Shown here one piece after another: positions 44,840 to 56,176 of a DNA stretch of 64,000 nucleotides. The translations under genes were made by a program, and so were the position numbers. Position 1 is the first letter of the stretch; every line of letters starts with the position of its first letter. The DNA comes from Pinus tabuliformis (Eukaryota > Streptophyta > Pinopsida > Pinales > Pinaceae). Under the pieces are notes generated by a model. The model made no database searches. It was not told the DNA's origin and saw only the letters and a program-made list of their open reading frames with translations. The DNA is taken from the NCBI GenBank assembly GCA_031772625.1, contig CM062818.1:1278552277-1278616276 (forward strand). The letters run 5' to 3'.

Positions 44840-45920
44840 AACAGCCATTGAGGTTCGAGGGAATATTCGTTGGGATCGGGAGCATGAAGTCGTGGAATGT
44901 TTTTTTGGGAAATAAAAATATATTTGACCCATGGTCTTCACAGACCCCCCTATGGAAGGACGCGGCGGAATTATCGATGCCCCTCCCTCTTCATCCTTTA
45001 TGGTCAGCGGCCACCCACTGGTTTTCCAACAAAGGTTTCACTCAAGCGGGTTCAAAAGATGAACTTATATGGTCTCCTCCGAATTCATCTCAGCCTATCA
45101 GCGTCAGAGATATTTATGATGCAGTCCTATCAGACCTGCGGCCTCCCTCCCCCATCTTTCCTCTCAAGCTTTGGAAAGCTCCATGTCCGCTCAAGTCGAT
45201 TCTCTTCTCCTGGCTTCTCTTCTCGGACAGAAACCTCTCATGGGAGGTTCTTCAAAGGAAGGGTTGGCAGGGCCCGGGTAGATGCCAAATGTGCCTATCG
45301 GAAGCTGAAACAAACTCACACATGTTCTTCGCCTGCGCCTCATCTTCTAAAATCTGGTATGAATTATCTCTGATTTATGGTTTTCCTCACCGGGTTTTTT
45401 CTTCTGTTCAGGATGCTTTCTCCTGGTGGTGCACGAAGAATCCGTGCTGGCGTTCACTGTTTATTCTCACTTGCTGGTCCCTATGGAAATGGCGAAATGC
45501 ATGCATTTTCCAGAACTCCAGGATGCCCTTGCACTCCATTCTGATCTCCATCACGGGCCTCCTGCCTTGCTCAGATTAACATGCTCTTTTTGGGACATGC
45601 CTCTCTTTCTTGGGGCTGCTTTTACAGCTTTTGGCTCTCATTTTTGTCCATATGATTCTCCTTATCTCTCCATGACGGTCTGCTTTGTTTTGAAGCGCCT
45701 CTGATAACAGGTGGATGGATCCACTAGCTCGCACTTACAGCTATGTTTTGGCTTATTATGGCGCCGCATCAAGAACATTATCTGTTTCTGTTTCAGTTAC
45801 AATCTGTTACTATTTCAGTTGCATGTTTTCCAGCTGAATCAATCACTTCTTGACATGTATCCAGATTTTTATATCTCCTTAATATAATCTATGTCGGTTT
45901 TTTCTTTCTGAAAAAAAAAA
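44840..45920 (+). mobile_element. 5'-truncated L1-type LINE tail
   Basis: Contains the end of a plant LINE ORF2 followed by ~330 bases of 3' untranslated sequence and an A10 tail (45911-45920), preceded by AATATAA-like signals. The 5' edge is uncertain. 5' truncation is normal for LINEs. I could not find a matching target duplication. Confidence 0.75.
44848..45579 (+). pseudogene. LINE ORF2 C-terminus with RT-type zinc-binding domain
   Basis: 243 codons. After a Trp-rich stretch comes SVRDIYDAV, then FPLKLWKAPCPLKSILFSWLLFSDRNLSWEVLQRKGW and the Cys/His cluster CQMCLSEAETNSHMFFAC (Cys146, Cys149, His158, Cys163), then IWYELSLIYG and WSLWKWRNACIFQN. This is the zinc-binding domain found after RT in plant L1-type LINEs. 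Endonuclease and RT are missing, so it is not a functional gene. The first Met is internal to the original ORF2. Confidence 0.85.
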
Positions 45921-47145
45921 GAGTCGAGTGAGAAAGACAATGTCGCTAAGACATCGAACTTGGCGGAGTGGGAGGAATATAACATTTAAACATTTAATAT
46001 GTTAATATTTAAACATTTCAATAATAAATATAACCAATAATGGACCAGAAAAAGCATTTAATCCATATTAAAAAATTTGAATATTGAAACATTTCAATAT
46101 TTGAAATTCAAAATTTAATAGTAAATATCTAATATAAAAAATAATTTTCAATATTTATAATAAAAAATTTAAATATGATGAAATATTGAAAAATTGAATA
46201 TAAAATATGAAATAATAAATATTATAAAAATAAGTACGGCAGGTCAAATAATAAATATTGGATATTAAATATGAAATATTTGAAATTAAATATTAAAAAG
46301 TATATATAACCAATAATAGAGCAGATAAAACATTAATTTAATATTAAAATACTTGAATATTCACATATTTAAATATTTAATACTTAAAGTTTAATATTTA
46401 ATTTTCTATATTTAATAAATATTCCATATAAAATATTTAATAATTATTATTAAATATTTAAATATTTAAAAATAAAAATCCAATATTTATAATTAAATAT
46501 TAATAAAAATTACAAATTAAATAGTAAATAATTAAATATTAAATATTATAAAAAATATGGAATATTAGATATTAAGTATGGGATATTAAATAAGAAATAT
46601 TTAAATTAATATTAAAAAATATATATTCAAAATAATATATATATATATATATAGTCGTAGTCGTAATAAATCACATTATATGATTATTTCGAAAAAATTT
46701 CAATAATTTAAGTATGGATCATAAAAACTTAAATTCAAAAATATATATTAAAAAGATATAAAATTAATTTTTAATTTATTTTTTATAATTGAAAATTTAA
46801 TAAGAAATATTGAAAAATAAAATATACTATTAAAAATGAAAAAAATTCAAGTTGTTTATTGAAAAATTACATACAAAAATTGAAATGAAATATGTTGGAT
46901 ATTCAAAAAAAGATATTTTAAAATAAATATTTTACAATTTCCTGTTACAAATGAAACATGCAACCAAAAACTATATTGAAATGCAATTGCAAAAATTTCA
47001 ATTAAATGTTCAGAAAATGAGTCTCGAAAGAAAATGTTGAAGCAATTGGAAAGTTTGAATTAACTGTTCAGAAAATGAGTCTTGAAAGAAAATGTTGAAT
47101 GTGGAAATGTTAATTAAATTAAAAACTGGATGTTTAAAAGAAAGA
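45921..47145. repeat. AT-rich low-complexity tract
   Basis: From ~45975 to ~46900 the sequence is dominated by interlocking AATATT, TTAAATAT and AAATATTTAAATA words, with a TA run at 46637-46652. Near 46985-47100 a ~60-base unit containing GTTCAGAAAATGAGTCT and GAAAGAAAATGTTGAA is tandemly duplicated. No gene is seen. Confidence 0.7.
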
Positions 47146-47274
47146 AACAATGCAACTATTTATGGAAAAGGGAAACACAAACGAAACTATTTAATTAAAA
47201 AAAAAAAAAAAAAACCAAATCAAATAGATTGCAATTTAAAAAATGCAAATATTTGAATATAAAAATTGTTAAAA
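47146..47274 (+). repeat. 129 bp direct repeat, left copy
   Basis: Runs from AACAATGCAACTATTTATGG, through an A17 run, to AAATTGTTAAAA. It is almost identical to 56048-56176, the only evident differences being in the A run and one A near the end. The two copies bracket the whole triplicated block. Confidence 0.9.
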
Positions 47275-47385
47275 CTAGCATTTGCATCTGATGTTGCAAG
47301 GGAAACGCCATAAGGCATAAAGTGTGGAAGTGTGGAAGAATAACGATAAAGTGTGTATGCCATAAAGTGTGGCAGAATAACGACA

Positions 47386-47670
47386 TGTGAATGGACATTG
47401 TTGAAAGTAAGGGTGGATGATAATGATTTACAATTGATATTTTTAGTTATTTGTATTCTGAGTAAGGATATTTTGTAAATAATAGTAGTGTGTAGAAAAA
47501 TAACTAAATGGACATTGTTGAGAGCAGGGGTGGATGATAATGAGTTACCGTTGAAAGTATTAGTTCTGTATTTTGAATATGGATATTTTGTAAATAATAA
47601 TAGTGTGTAGAATAATAGAAACATGTGAATCAACATTGTTGAAAGCAAGGGTGGATGATAATGAGTTATA
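47386..47670 (+). repeat. ~120 bp minisatellite, about 2.4 copies
   Basis: GGACATTGTTGA plus GGGTGGATGATAATGA, then GGATATTTTGTAAATAATA and AGTGTGTAGAA recur at about 47386, 47510 and (partial) 47628. Confidence 0.8.
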
Positions 47671-47792
47671 GTTAATGTCATGTCACAGGTTATCCGTTAT
47701 CCCCATTATCCATTTAATTGTTGTTCATGTGAACATGTTTTTGTATATTATTTTAAGGCTTTTTTTCAAGTTTCAGTCTTGAGTCTCCTCAA

Positions 47793-48085
47793 CTTGCCAA
47801 ACCAATTACTATGAAGAAAATATATTAACAATTTTTCCATTCCTATGACATTTATATTAAGAGACCTATAATAAAATTTCTTGAATTCATATGAAAACTA
47901 TGTTAAAAGAAAGACAGATAAAAATATTATAAAGCACTTCTCAACTTCCCAAACCAATTATTATGAAAAAAATATATTAACAATGTTGCCATTCCTATGA
48001 TAACTATATTAAAGGGACCTATAATAATATTTCTGCAATTCATATGACAACTATGTTAAAAGAAGGACAAATAAAATATTATAAA
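47793..48085 (+). repeat. ~147 bp tandem duplication
   Basis: CTCAACTT(G/C)CCAAACCAATTA through GTTAAAAGAA and ATAAAA(A)TATTATAAA is present twice in direct succession (about 47793-47939 and 47940-48085), with scattered changes. It lies just left of the triplicated block. Confidence 0.8.
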
Positions 48086-48272
48086 CCACAACAAAGAACT
48101 TCTAAAAACAAGATTACACCGGGAACATTCACTGGCATCGTTGTTTCCGAGATAAAAAAAAATATTATGGTGAGGACGTGGTCTGAATTCCACTATTCCA
48201 TTTTCCTAAAAAGCATAAAAAACACATTCAAATCATCCAATGAAACTCTTACTTATAAAGATAAGCCTTTAT

Positions 48273-50705
48273 GGATTAGATTGCACCACAAAAATGTGGA
48301 AGAGTAGCCTACGATTGATCACCACAATGAATAGTCTTAATATGCTAGAGGGGCCTGTCATATCTTTTGAATTGGTGTTCAACAATTTCCAAGACAAGCC
48401 ACACATGTAGACTCAACACCAACCTTTAGTTTACTTATAAAATTGCTTGAAAATGATGCAACTTAAAAGCTGAATTTGTTGGATGTTCACTTTGTAATTG
48501 GGGCTGCCTCGGCAAAAGACTCCTCCTATCTTTTTCAAATAAATAAAACTTATATCCGTTACAGTTAAAAAAAAAACAACAACAATGTGCATGCACTATT
48601 CAGTACGACATGGATCCTAGCCCTTAGTAACGAATGGAGCAAGGACTACTATGTGACTCTTGAACATTGCCATTTATGCTGTGAATTTTCTTTTCTCAAG
48701 AGCAGACAATAGTAGCATTTTACTGAAGATATATATATATATATATGTATGCCAAGGAAAAGAAAAAAATAATAAATATGTTATAAGCTTTATACTGTAC
48801 GAAAAAAGGATGTCCATACTGTTCAAACATGCAAATGTATTATATAAACATTGTATCAAAATGCATGCCTTATAAACAAAAATGTCCTAACAAATTCTAT
48901 ATGGCTAAGAAATGCTTCCATCTGGAAAATCTTAGGGAAGAAAATCATTTTATTAAGAGGTCTTTCAAATGGAGATAAGAAAATTCCTTTAGAGACTGAA
49001 AAATTTCTCCATCCAAACACAGAAAGCAACTGATTTCAGTATAATCTCTTAGGGTCCATTTCATTAAAAAGGCATGGATAAGCAATTGCAACAAGAAAAC
49101 ATATTTAAAAAACACTGCCAGTTATACAAGATCTTGCTTCCACTAGTGCGTGAATATTCAGTGTGTAGGGGAAACTTGCTGATATAGTTGGCACAAGTGA
49201 AAACCACCTATAGTCATTCCCAATAAGTATGAAATAGTGTAAACTCAAACTTTCCTTTTCTAAAACAGGTCTTACGAACAAAGAGATACCGTGTCCACCA
49301 AAAAACAAAATCCAAGTTGCAGAAGAAATCCAGTAACAAAAGCCAACTCTAAAGTCTAGACACAATGATATATGAGAAAGAAAATAATGAAATAGAAGCA
49401 TTGTCAAATATCCACCATGCGTTTCCCCTGATATCATTTTGGAGAATGATCAGTACAAGTCTCTCCTATTCCAAATATGTAACTTTCCGGTTAAGAATGT
49501 AACTTCAAGCACCAGTTATTGTACATTGAAAATTGTAACAGCTATAGCAGAAAAGGCACACATTTTAAATAACACCTATTAAGAAAAAAAAAATATTTAC
49601 AGAGTGTTAGAAAGCTACAGTTCAACAATAATCATTAATTATTGGAAGACTCGAAGTAGTCAAACATATTCATATCAAACCAATCCAAGAAGAGCATTGG
49701 GGGTTTCCCAACGAGCCTCACATTTTTTCCACATCGCATGCAAAGACTCTGGATCTCATGAAGGGGATTGGCTGCCTCTTCATCAGCATTCACTGCCTCA
49801 GCTGCATTTCCAACATCAGCAATAACTGTATCCTTCCCCATTGGCATTGTTTTGACTGACCGCGTGTTCAAAACGACCAACAGCAAGATCTGCTTAAATA
49901 CAAAACATGTGCCAGCACTTCATGTCAATCCCCAACTATCAGTAATGAAATCCTTTAGACAGAAATAGATATCTGTGCCAATCAAGAGCCATCTGAATTT
50001 GTTTATCAAAAGACATAACAACCATGACAGAGGCTTTTTACAAAACAGACAGCATATTTCATATCTTCCACATAAACAGTCTTGGAAGAACTTTGAATGG
50101 CCAACAAATTGAATTCAAGTGACAAGATTGGATGTATTCTACAGAAGGCTTCTTATCTAATTTCAGAGTATGTTCACAAAATGTTCACTATATCCTGAAG
50201 ACTTTTTACCAGAGAATCCCTAAGTGACTCAAGGACGGTATGAGTGGAGCTACATAACAGACTTAAGGCATGAGGAAGCAGTTACCATATTTAGGAATCC
50301 TAAATATGGCTTATATCTATTACATAACACGGATGCGCGCCGTAAATGAGCAGTTGCAGGGAGTCTAAATGCCTCTGGAACCTTCTCAAACCTGCTATCT
50401 TGCTTTCGATTAATCCTCTGGCGTATTGATTGTCATTGAATATGTTGCATTGGCTTCTCACACACTATTGCAAATATTATATCGCATAATCTCATCGAGA
50501 TATTGCAGCAGGCGACTAGTACTTCATCAACCATTCGAACAGAGATTGAGGATACTACCCAGCAAGTCTTGGAGCAAATGAAATCTCCTAAAGATACAGA
50601 AGAATATGATCTCCTTGGGCATGATTTATTTGACAAGAAGACTGAGGCAGATAATCTCAGGGTGCTGATGCAAAAATCACTTGGAAAAACTATTGAAAAC
50701 ATTCT
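48273..50705 (+). repeat. Triplicated block, unit 1
   Basis: 2433 bases, starting GGATTAGATTGCACC and ending in ATTGAAAACATTCT. The next unit starts in the same way directly after. Contents in order: ~450 bases of unassigned sequence, a short TA run (48729-48746), a shared non-coding stretch, a minus-strand ZPR1-like exon, and a plus-strand ORF fragment. The left edge joins unrelated sequence at TTTAT/GGATTAG. Confidence 0.92.
49722..49847 (-). pseudogene. ZPR1-like first-exon fragment, copy 1
   Basis: Minus strand from ATG 49847: an acidic N-terminus (DVGNAAEAVNADEEAANPLHEI) followed by QSLCMRCGKN. The acidic lead and SLCMRCG-type opening of a zinc finger match the start of plant ZPR1, a zinc-finger protein associated with translation factor eEF1A and nuclear import. 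The second Cys pair and the rest of ZPR1 are absent. The coding match stops exactly at a GTGAGG splice-donor-like sequence (49716-49721), so this looks like genomic capture of an exon with its intron edge. Residues after it (VRLVGKPP...) read into the presumed intron. Identification rests on ~40 residues. Confidence 0.5.
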
Positions 50706-50712
50706 GGATTAG
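50503..50712 (+). pseudogene. Unrecognised ORF fragment, copy 1
   Basis: 69 codons: ATSTSSTIRTEIEDTTQQVLEQMKSPKDTEEYDLLGHDLFDKKTEADNLRVLMQKSLGKTIENIL, probably helical and charged. I do not recognise the family. The frame continues in unit 3 but here runs into the unit junction and stops four codons later. The first codon is not a convincing start, since open frame extends upstream. Confidence 0.4.
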
Positions 50713-51162
50713 ATTGCACCACAAAAATGTGGAAGAGTAGCCTACGATTGATCACCACAATGAATAGTCTTAATATGCTAGAGGGGCCTGTCATATCTTT
50801 TGAATTGGTGTTCAACAATTTCCAAGACAAGCCACACATGTAGACTCAACACCAACCTTTAGTTTACTTATAAAATTGCTTGAAAATGATGCAACTTAAA
50901 AGCTGAATTTGTTGGATGTTCACTTTGTAATTGGGGTTGCCTCGGCAAAAGACTCCTCCTATCTTTTTCAAATAAATAAAACTTATATCCGTTACAGTTA
51001 AAAAAAAAAACAACAACAATGTGCATGCACTATTCAGTACGACATGGATCCTAGCCCTTAGTAACGAATGGAGCAAGGACTACTATGTGACTCTTGAACA
51101 TTGCCATTTATGCTGTGAATTTTCTTTTCTCAAGAGTAGACAATAGTAGCATTTTACTGAAG

Positions 51163-51164
<2 letters not shown>

Positions 51165-51244
<80 letters not shown>
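51165..51244. repeat. TA microsatellite, ~40 repeats
   Basis: An uninterrupted TA run. The equivalent position is about 9 repeats in unit 1 and a compound TA/TG run in unit 3. Confidence 0.95.
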
Positions 51245-51247
<3 letters not shown>

Positions 51248-52213
51248 AAGGAAAAGAAAAAAATAATAAATACGTTATAAGCTTTATACTGTACGAAAAA
51301 AGGATGTCCATATTGTTCAAACATGCAAATGTATTATATAAACATTGTATCAAAATGCAAGCCTTATAAACAAAAATGTCCTAACAAATTCTATATGGCT
51401 AAGAAATGCTTCCATCTGGAAAATCTTGGGAAGAAAATCATTTTATTAAGAGATCTGTCAAATTGAGATAACAAAATTCCTTTAGAGACTGAAAAAATTC
51501 TCCATCCAAACACAAAAAGAAACTGATTTCAGTATAATCTCTTAGGGCCCATTTCATTAAAAAGGCATGGATAAGCAATTGCAACAAGAAAACATATTTA
51601 AAAAACACTGCCAGTTATACAAGATCTTGCTTCCACTAGTGCGTGAATATTCAGTGTGTAGGGGAAACTTGCTGATATAGTTGGCACAAGTGAAAACCAC
51701 CTATAGTCATTCCCAATAAGTATGAAATAGTGTAAACTCAAACTTTCCTTTTCTAAAATAGGTCTTACGAACAAAGAGATACCGTGTCCACCAAAAAACA
51801 AAATCCAAGCTGCAGAAGAAATCCAGTAACAAAAGCCAACTCTAAAGTCTAGACACAATGATATATGAGAAAGAAAATAATGAAATAGAAGCATTGTCAA
51901 ATATCCACCATGCGTTTCCCCTGATATCGTTTTGGAGAATGATCAGTACAAGTCTCTCCTATTCCAAATATGTAACTTTCCGGTTAAGAATGTAACTTCA
52001 AGCACCAGTTATTGTACACTGAAAATTGTAACAGCTATAGCAGAAAAGGCACACATTTTAAATAAGACCTATTAAGAAAAAAAAAGATTTACAGAGTGTT
52101 AGAAAGCAATAGTTCAACAATAATCATTAATTATTGGAAGACTCGAAGTAGTCAAACATATTCATATCAAACCAATCCAAGAAGAGCATTGGGGGTTTCC
52201 TAACGAGCCTCAC

Positions 52214-52339
52214 ATTTTTTCCACATCGCATGCAAAGACTCTGGATCTCATGAAGGGGATTGGTTGCCTCTTCATCAGCATTCACTGCCTCAACTGCATT
52301 TCCAACATCAGCAATAACTGTATCCTTCCCCATTGGCAT
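52214..52339 (-). pseudogene. ZPR1-like first-exon fragment, copy 2
   Basis: Same exon as at 49722-49847. Substitutions include Ala to Val and Ala to Thr in the acidic lead. The splice-donor-like edge is kept. Confidence 0.5.
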
Positions 52340-52994
52340 TGTTTTGACTGACCGCGTGTTCAAAACGACCAACAACAAGATCTGCTTAAATAAAAAACAT
52401 GTGCCAGCACTTCATGTCAATCCCCAACTATCAGTAATGAAATCCTTTAGGCAGAAATAGATATCTGTGCCAATCAAGAGCCATCTAAATTTGTTTATCA
52501 AAAGACATAACAACCATGACAGAAGCTTTTTACAAAATAGACAGCATATTTCATATCTTCCACATAAACAGTCTTGGAAGAACTTTGAATGGCCAACAAA
52601 TTGAATTCAAGTGACAAGATTGGATGTATTCTACAGAAGGCTTCTTATCTAATTTCAGAGTATGTCCACAAAATGTTCACTATATCCTGAAGACTTTTTA
52701 CAAGAGAATCCCTAAGTGACTCAAGGATGGTATGAGTGGAGCTACATAACAGACTTAAGGCGTGAGGAAGCAGTTACCATATTTAGGAATCCTAAATATG
52801 GCCTATATCTATTACATAACACGAACGCGCACCGTAAATGAGCAGTTGCAGGGAGTCTAAATGCCTCTGGAACCTTCTCAAACCTGCTATCTTGCTTTCG
52901 ATTAATCCTCTGGTGTATTGATTGTCATTGAATATGTTGCATTGGCTTCTCACACACTATTGCAAATATTATATCGCATAATCTCATCGAGATA

Positions 52995-53204
52995 TTGCAG
53001 CAGGCGACTAGTACTTCATCAACCATTCGAACAGAGATTGAGGATACTACCCAGCAAGTCTTGGAGCAAATGAAATCTCCTAAAGATACAGAAGAATATG
53101 ATCTCCTTGAGCATGATTTATTTGACAAGAAGACCGAGGCAGATAATCTCAGGGTGCTGATGCAAAAATCACTTGGAAAAACTATTGAAAACTTTCTGGA
53201 TTAG
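52995..53204 (+). pseudogene. Unrecognised ORF fragment, copy 2
   Basis: As copy 1, with Gly to Glu in LLEHDLF. It is cut at the unit 2/3 junction. Confidence 0.4.
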
Positions 53205-53650
53205 ATTGCACCACAAAAATGTGGAAGAGTAGCCTACGATTGATCACCACAATGAATAGTCTTAATATGCTAGAGGGGCCTGTCATATCTTTTGAATTGG
53301 TGTTCAACAATTTCCAAGACAAGCCACACATGTAGACTCAACACCAACCTTTAGTTTACTTATAAAATTGCTTGAAAATGATGCAACTTAAAAGCTGAAT
53401 TTGTTGGATGTTCACTTTGTAATCGGGGCTGCCTCGGCAAAAGACTCCTCCTATCTTTTTCAAATAAATAAAACTTATATCTGTTACAGTTAAAAAAAAA
53501 ACAACAACAATGTGCATGCACTATTCAGTACGACATGGATCCTAGCCCTTACTAACGAATGGAGCAAGGACTACTATGTGACTCTTGAACATTGCCATTT
53601 ATGCTGTGAATTTTCTTTTCTCAAGAGCAGACAATAGTAGCATTTTACTG

Positions 53651-53653
<3 letters not shown>

Positions 53654-53707
<54 letters not shown>
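53654..53707. repeat. Compound TA/TG microsatellite
   Basis: A TA run to about 53691 followed by about eight TG repeats. The TG part is unique to unit 3. Confidence 0.9.
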
Positions 53708-54680
53708 ATGCCAAGGAAAAGAAAAAAATAATAAATATGTTATAAGCTTTATACTGTACGAAAAAAGGATGTCCATACTGTTCAAACATGCAAATGTATT
53801 ATATAAACATTGTATCAAAATGCACGCCTTATAAACAAAAATGTCCTAACAAATTCTATATGGCTAAGAAATGCTTCCATCTGGAAAATCTTAGGGAAGA
53901 AAATCATTTTATTAAGAGGTCTATCAAATGGAGATAAGAAAATTCCTTTAGAGACTGAAAAATTTCTCCATCCAAACACAAGAAGCAACTGATTTCAGTA
54001 TAATCTCTTAGGGCCCATTTCATTAAAAAGGCATGGATAAGCAATTGCAATAAGAAAACATATTTAAAAAACAATGCCAGTTATACAAGATCTTGCTTCC
54101 ACTAGTGCGTGAATATTCAGTGTGTAGGGGAAACTTGCTGATATAGTTGGCACAAGTGAAAACCACCTATAGTCATTCCCAATAAGTATGAAATAGTGTA
54201 AACTCAAAACTTTCCTTTTCTAAAACAGGTCTTACGAACAAAGAGATACCGTGTCCACCAAAAAACAAAATCCAAGCTGCAGAAGAAATCCAGTAACAAA
54301 AGCCAACTCTAAAGTCTAGACACAATGATATATGAGAAAGAAAATAATGAAATAGAAGCATTGTCAAATATCCACCATGCGTTTCCCCTGATATCATTTT
54401 GGAGAATGGTCAGTACAAGTCTCTCCTATTCCAAATATGTAACTTTCTGGTTAAGAATGTAACTTCAAGCACCAGTTATTGTACATTGAAAATTGTAACA
54501 GCTATAGCAGAAAAGGCACACATTTTAAATAAGACCTATTAAGAAAAAAAAAGATTTACAGAGTGTTAGAAAGCTACAGTTCAACAATAATCATTAATTA
54601 TTGGAAGACTCGAAGTAGTCAAACATATTCATATCAAACCAATCCAAGAAGAGCATTGGGGGTTTCCCAACGAGCCTCAC

Positions 54681-54806
54681 ATTTTTTCCACATCGCATGC
54701 AAAGACTCTGGATCTCATGAAGGGGATTGGCTGCCTCTTCATCAACATTCACTGCCTCAGCTGCATTTCCAACATCAACAATAACTGTATCCTTCCCCAC
54801 TGGCAT
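54681..54806 (-). pseudogene. ZPR1-like first-exon fragment, copy 3
   Basis: Same exon. It begins MPVGKD and has VDVGNAAEAVNVDEEAANPLHEI, so it differs from copies 1 and 2 at several residues. The zinc-finger start and donor-like edge are kept. Confidence 0.5.
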
Positions 54807-55461
54807 TGTTTTGACTGACTGCGTGTTCAAAACGACCAACAGCAAGATCTGCTTAAATACAAAACAGGTGCCAGCACTTCATGTCAATCCCCAACTATCA
54901 GTAATGAAATCCTTTAGACAGAAATAGATATCTGTGCCAATCAAGAGCCATCTAAATTTGTTTATCAAAAGACATAACAACCATGACAGAAGCTTTTTAC
55001 AAAACAGACAACATATTTCATATCTTCCACATAAACAGTCTTGGAAGAACTTTGAATGGCCAACAAATTGAATTCAAGTGACAAGATTGGATGTATTCTA
55101 CAGAAGGCTTCTTATCTAATTTCAGAGTATGTTCACAAAATGTTCACTATATCCTGAAGACTTTTTACAAGAGAATCCCTAAGTGACTCAAGGACGGTAT
55201 GAGTGGAGCTACATAATAGACTTAAGGCATGAGGAAGCAGTTACCATATTTAGGAATCCTAAATATGGCCTATATCTATTACATAACACGAATGCGCGCC
55301 GTAAATGAGCAGTTGCAGGGAGTCTAAATGCCTCTGGAACCTTCTCAAACCTGCTATCTTGCTTTCGATTAATCCTCTGGTGTATTGATTGTCATTGAAT
55401 ATGTTGCATTGGCTTCTCACACACTATTGCAAATATTATATCGCATAATCTCATCGAGATA

Positions 55462-56100
55462 TTGCAGCAGGCGACTAGTACTTCATCAACCATTCGAACA
55501 GAGATTGAGGATACTGCCCAGCAAGTCTTGGAGCAAATGAAATCTCCTAAAGATACAGAAGAATATGATCTCCCTGGGCATGATTTATTTGACAAGAAGA
55601 CCGAGGCAGATAATCTTAGGGTTTTGATGCAAAAATCACTTGGAAAAACTATTGAAAACTTTCTCAGGCAAGACTTGCAGCAGAAGGTAGCTGCAATACA
55701 GGAATCTCTCAAAAGAATTGAAGATGATATGTCTTGTGTGCCTTTTGAAGATTTTCTTGATACCTTAATCCCCCATGATTACACTGATCATGGTATCACG
55801 CAAAAGCACCTTCTGCAAGAGCCTTTATCAGCTTCGACCCCACAATATGTGCGAATATGGATGGATCGATTGACAGAGGGTGAGATCCAGATGGGAAAAG
55901 AACTGTATGGAACCCTGTGTGTCGATTGCCTTTTATTAGTGGACAAGGTCTTTACAGTTCTTGACGATGGAGAGAATCGAGGAGTGGTCTTATCGATAGA
56001 TATAACCAGGTCACCTGATTTTGCTTATAATTATTCCACTCAATCACAACAATGCAACTATTTATGGAAAAGGGAAACACAAACGAAACTATTTAATTAA
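55462..56100 (+). pseudogene. Unrecognised ORF, longest copy, ending in a chimeric tail
   Basis: 212 codons opened by TTG; the frame is open further upstream, so no start is assigned. It contains the 67 residues seen in copies 1 and 2, then continues uniquely: RQDLQQKVAAIQESLKRIEDDMSCVPFEDFLDTLIPHDYTDHG and later MDRLTEGEIQMGKELYGTLCVDCLLLVDKVFTVLDDGENRGVVLSIDITRSP. It looks like a real protein segment (helical, with conserved-looking hydrophobic spacing), but I cannot name it. The last ~17 codons are read through the 129 bp direct repeat beginning at 56048, so the end is chimeric. Probably a captured gene fragment. Confidence 0.45.
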
Positions 56101-56176
56101 AAAAAAAAAAAAAAACCAAATCAAATAGATTGCAATTTAAAAAATGCAAATATTTGAAATATAAAAATTGTTAAAA
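56048..56176 (+). repeat. 129 bp direct repeat, right copy
   Basis: Pairs with 47146-47274. It interrupts the unrecognised ORF at its left edge. Sequences outside the two copies do not match each other. Confidence 0.9.

Larger units (their letters stand above)
50706..53197 (+). repeat. Triplicated block, unit 2
   Basis: 2492 bases. It starts GGATTAGATTGCACC and ends ATTGAAAACTTTCT. It differs from units 1 and 3 mainly by a long TA run (51165-51244). The rest differs by scattered single bases. Confidence 0.92.
53198..55664 (+). repeat. Triplicated block, unit 3
   Basis: 2467 bases from GGATTAGATTGCACC to TTGAAAACTTTCT, after which the sequence continues uniquely (CAGGCAAGACTT). It therefore carries the original right-hand continuation that units 1 and 2 lost. 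Confidence 0.92.

Noticed and set aside
49105..49437. 110-codon minus-strand frame repeated in all three units (FGGHGISLFVRP).
   Set aside because: It is truncated in unit 3 by a single-base change, lacks a recognisable motif, and its recurrence is explained by the triplication.
51108..51353. Open frames with long Ile-Tyr repeats.
   Set aside because: They are translations of the TA microsatellite.
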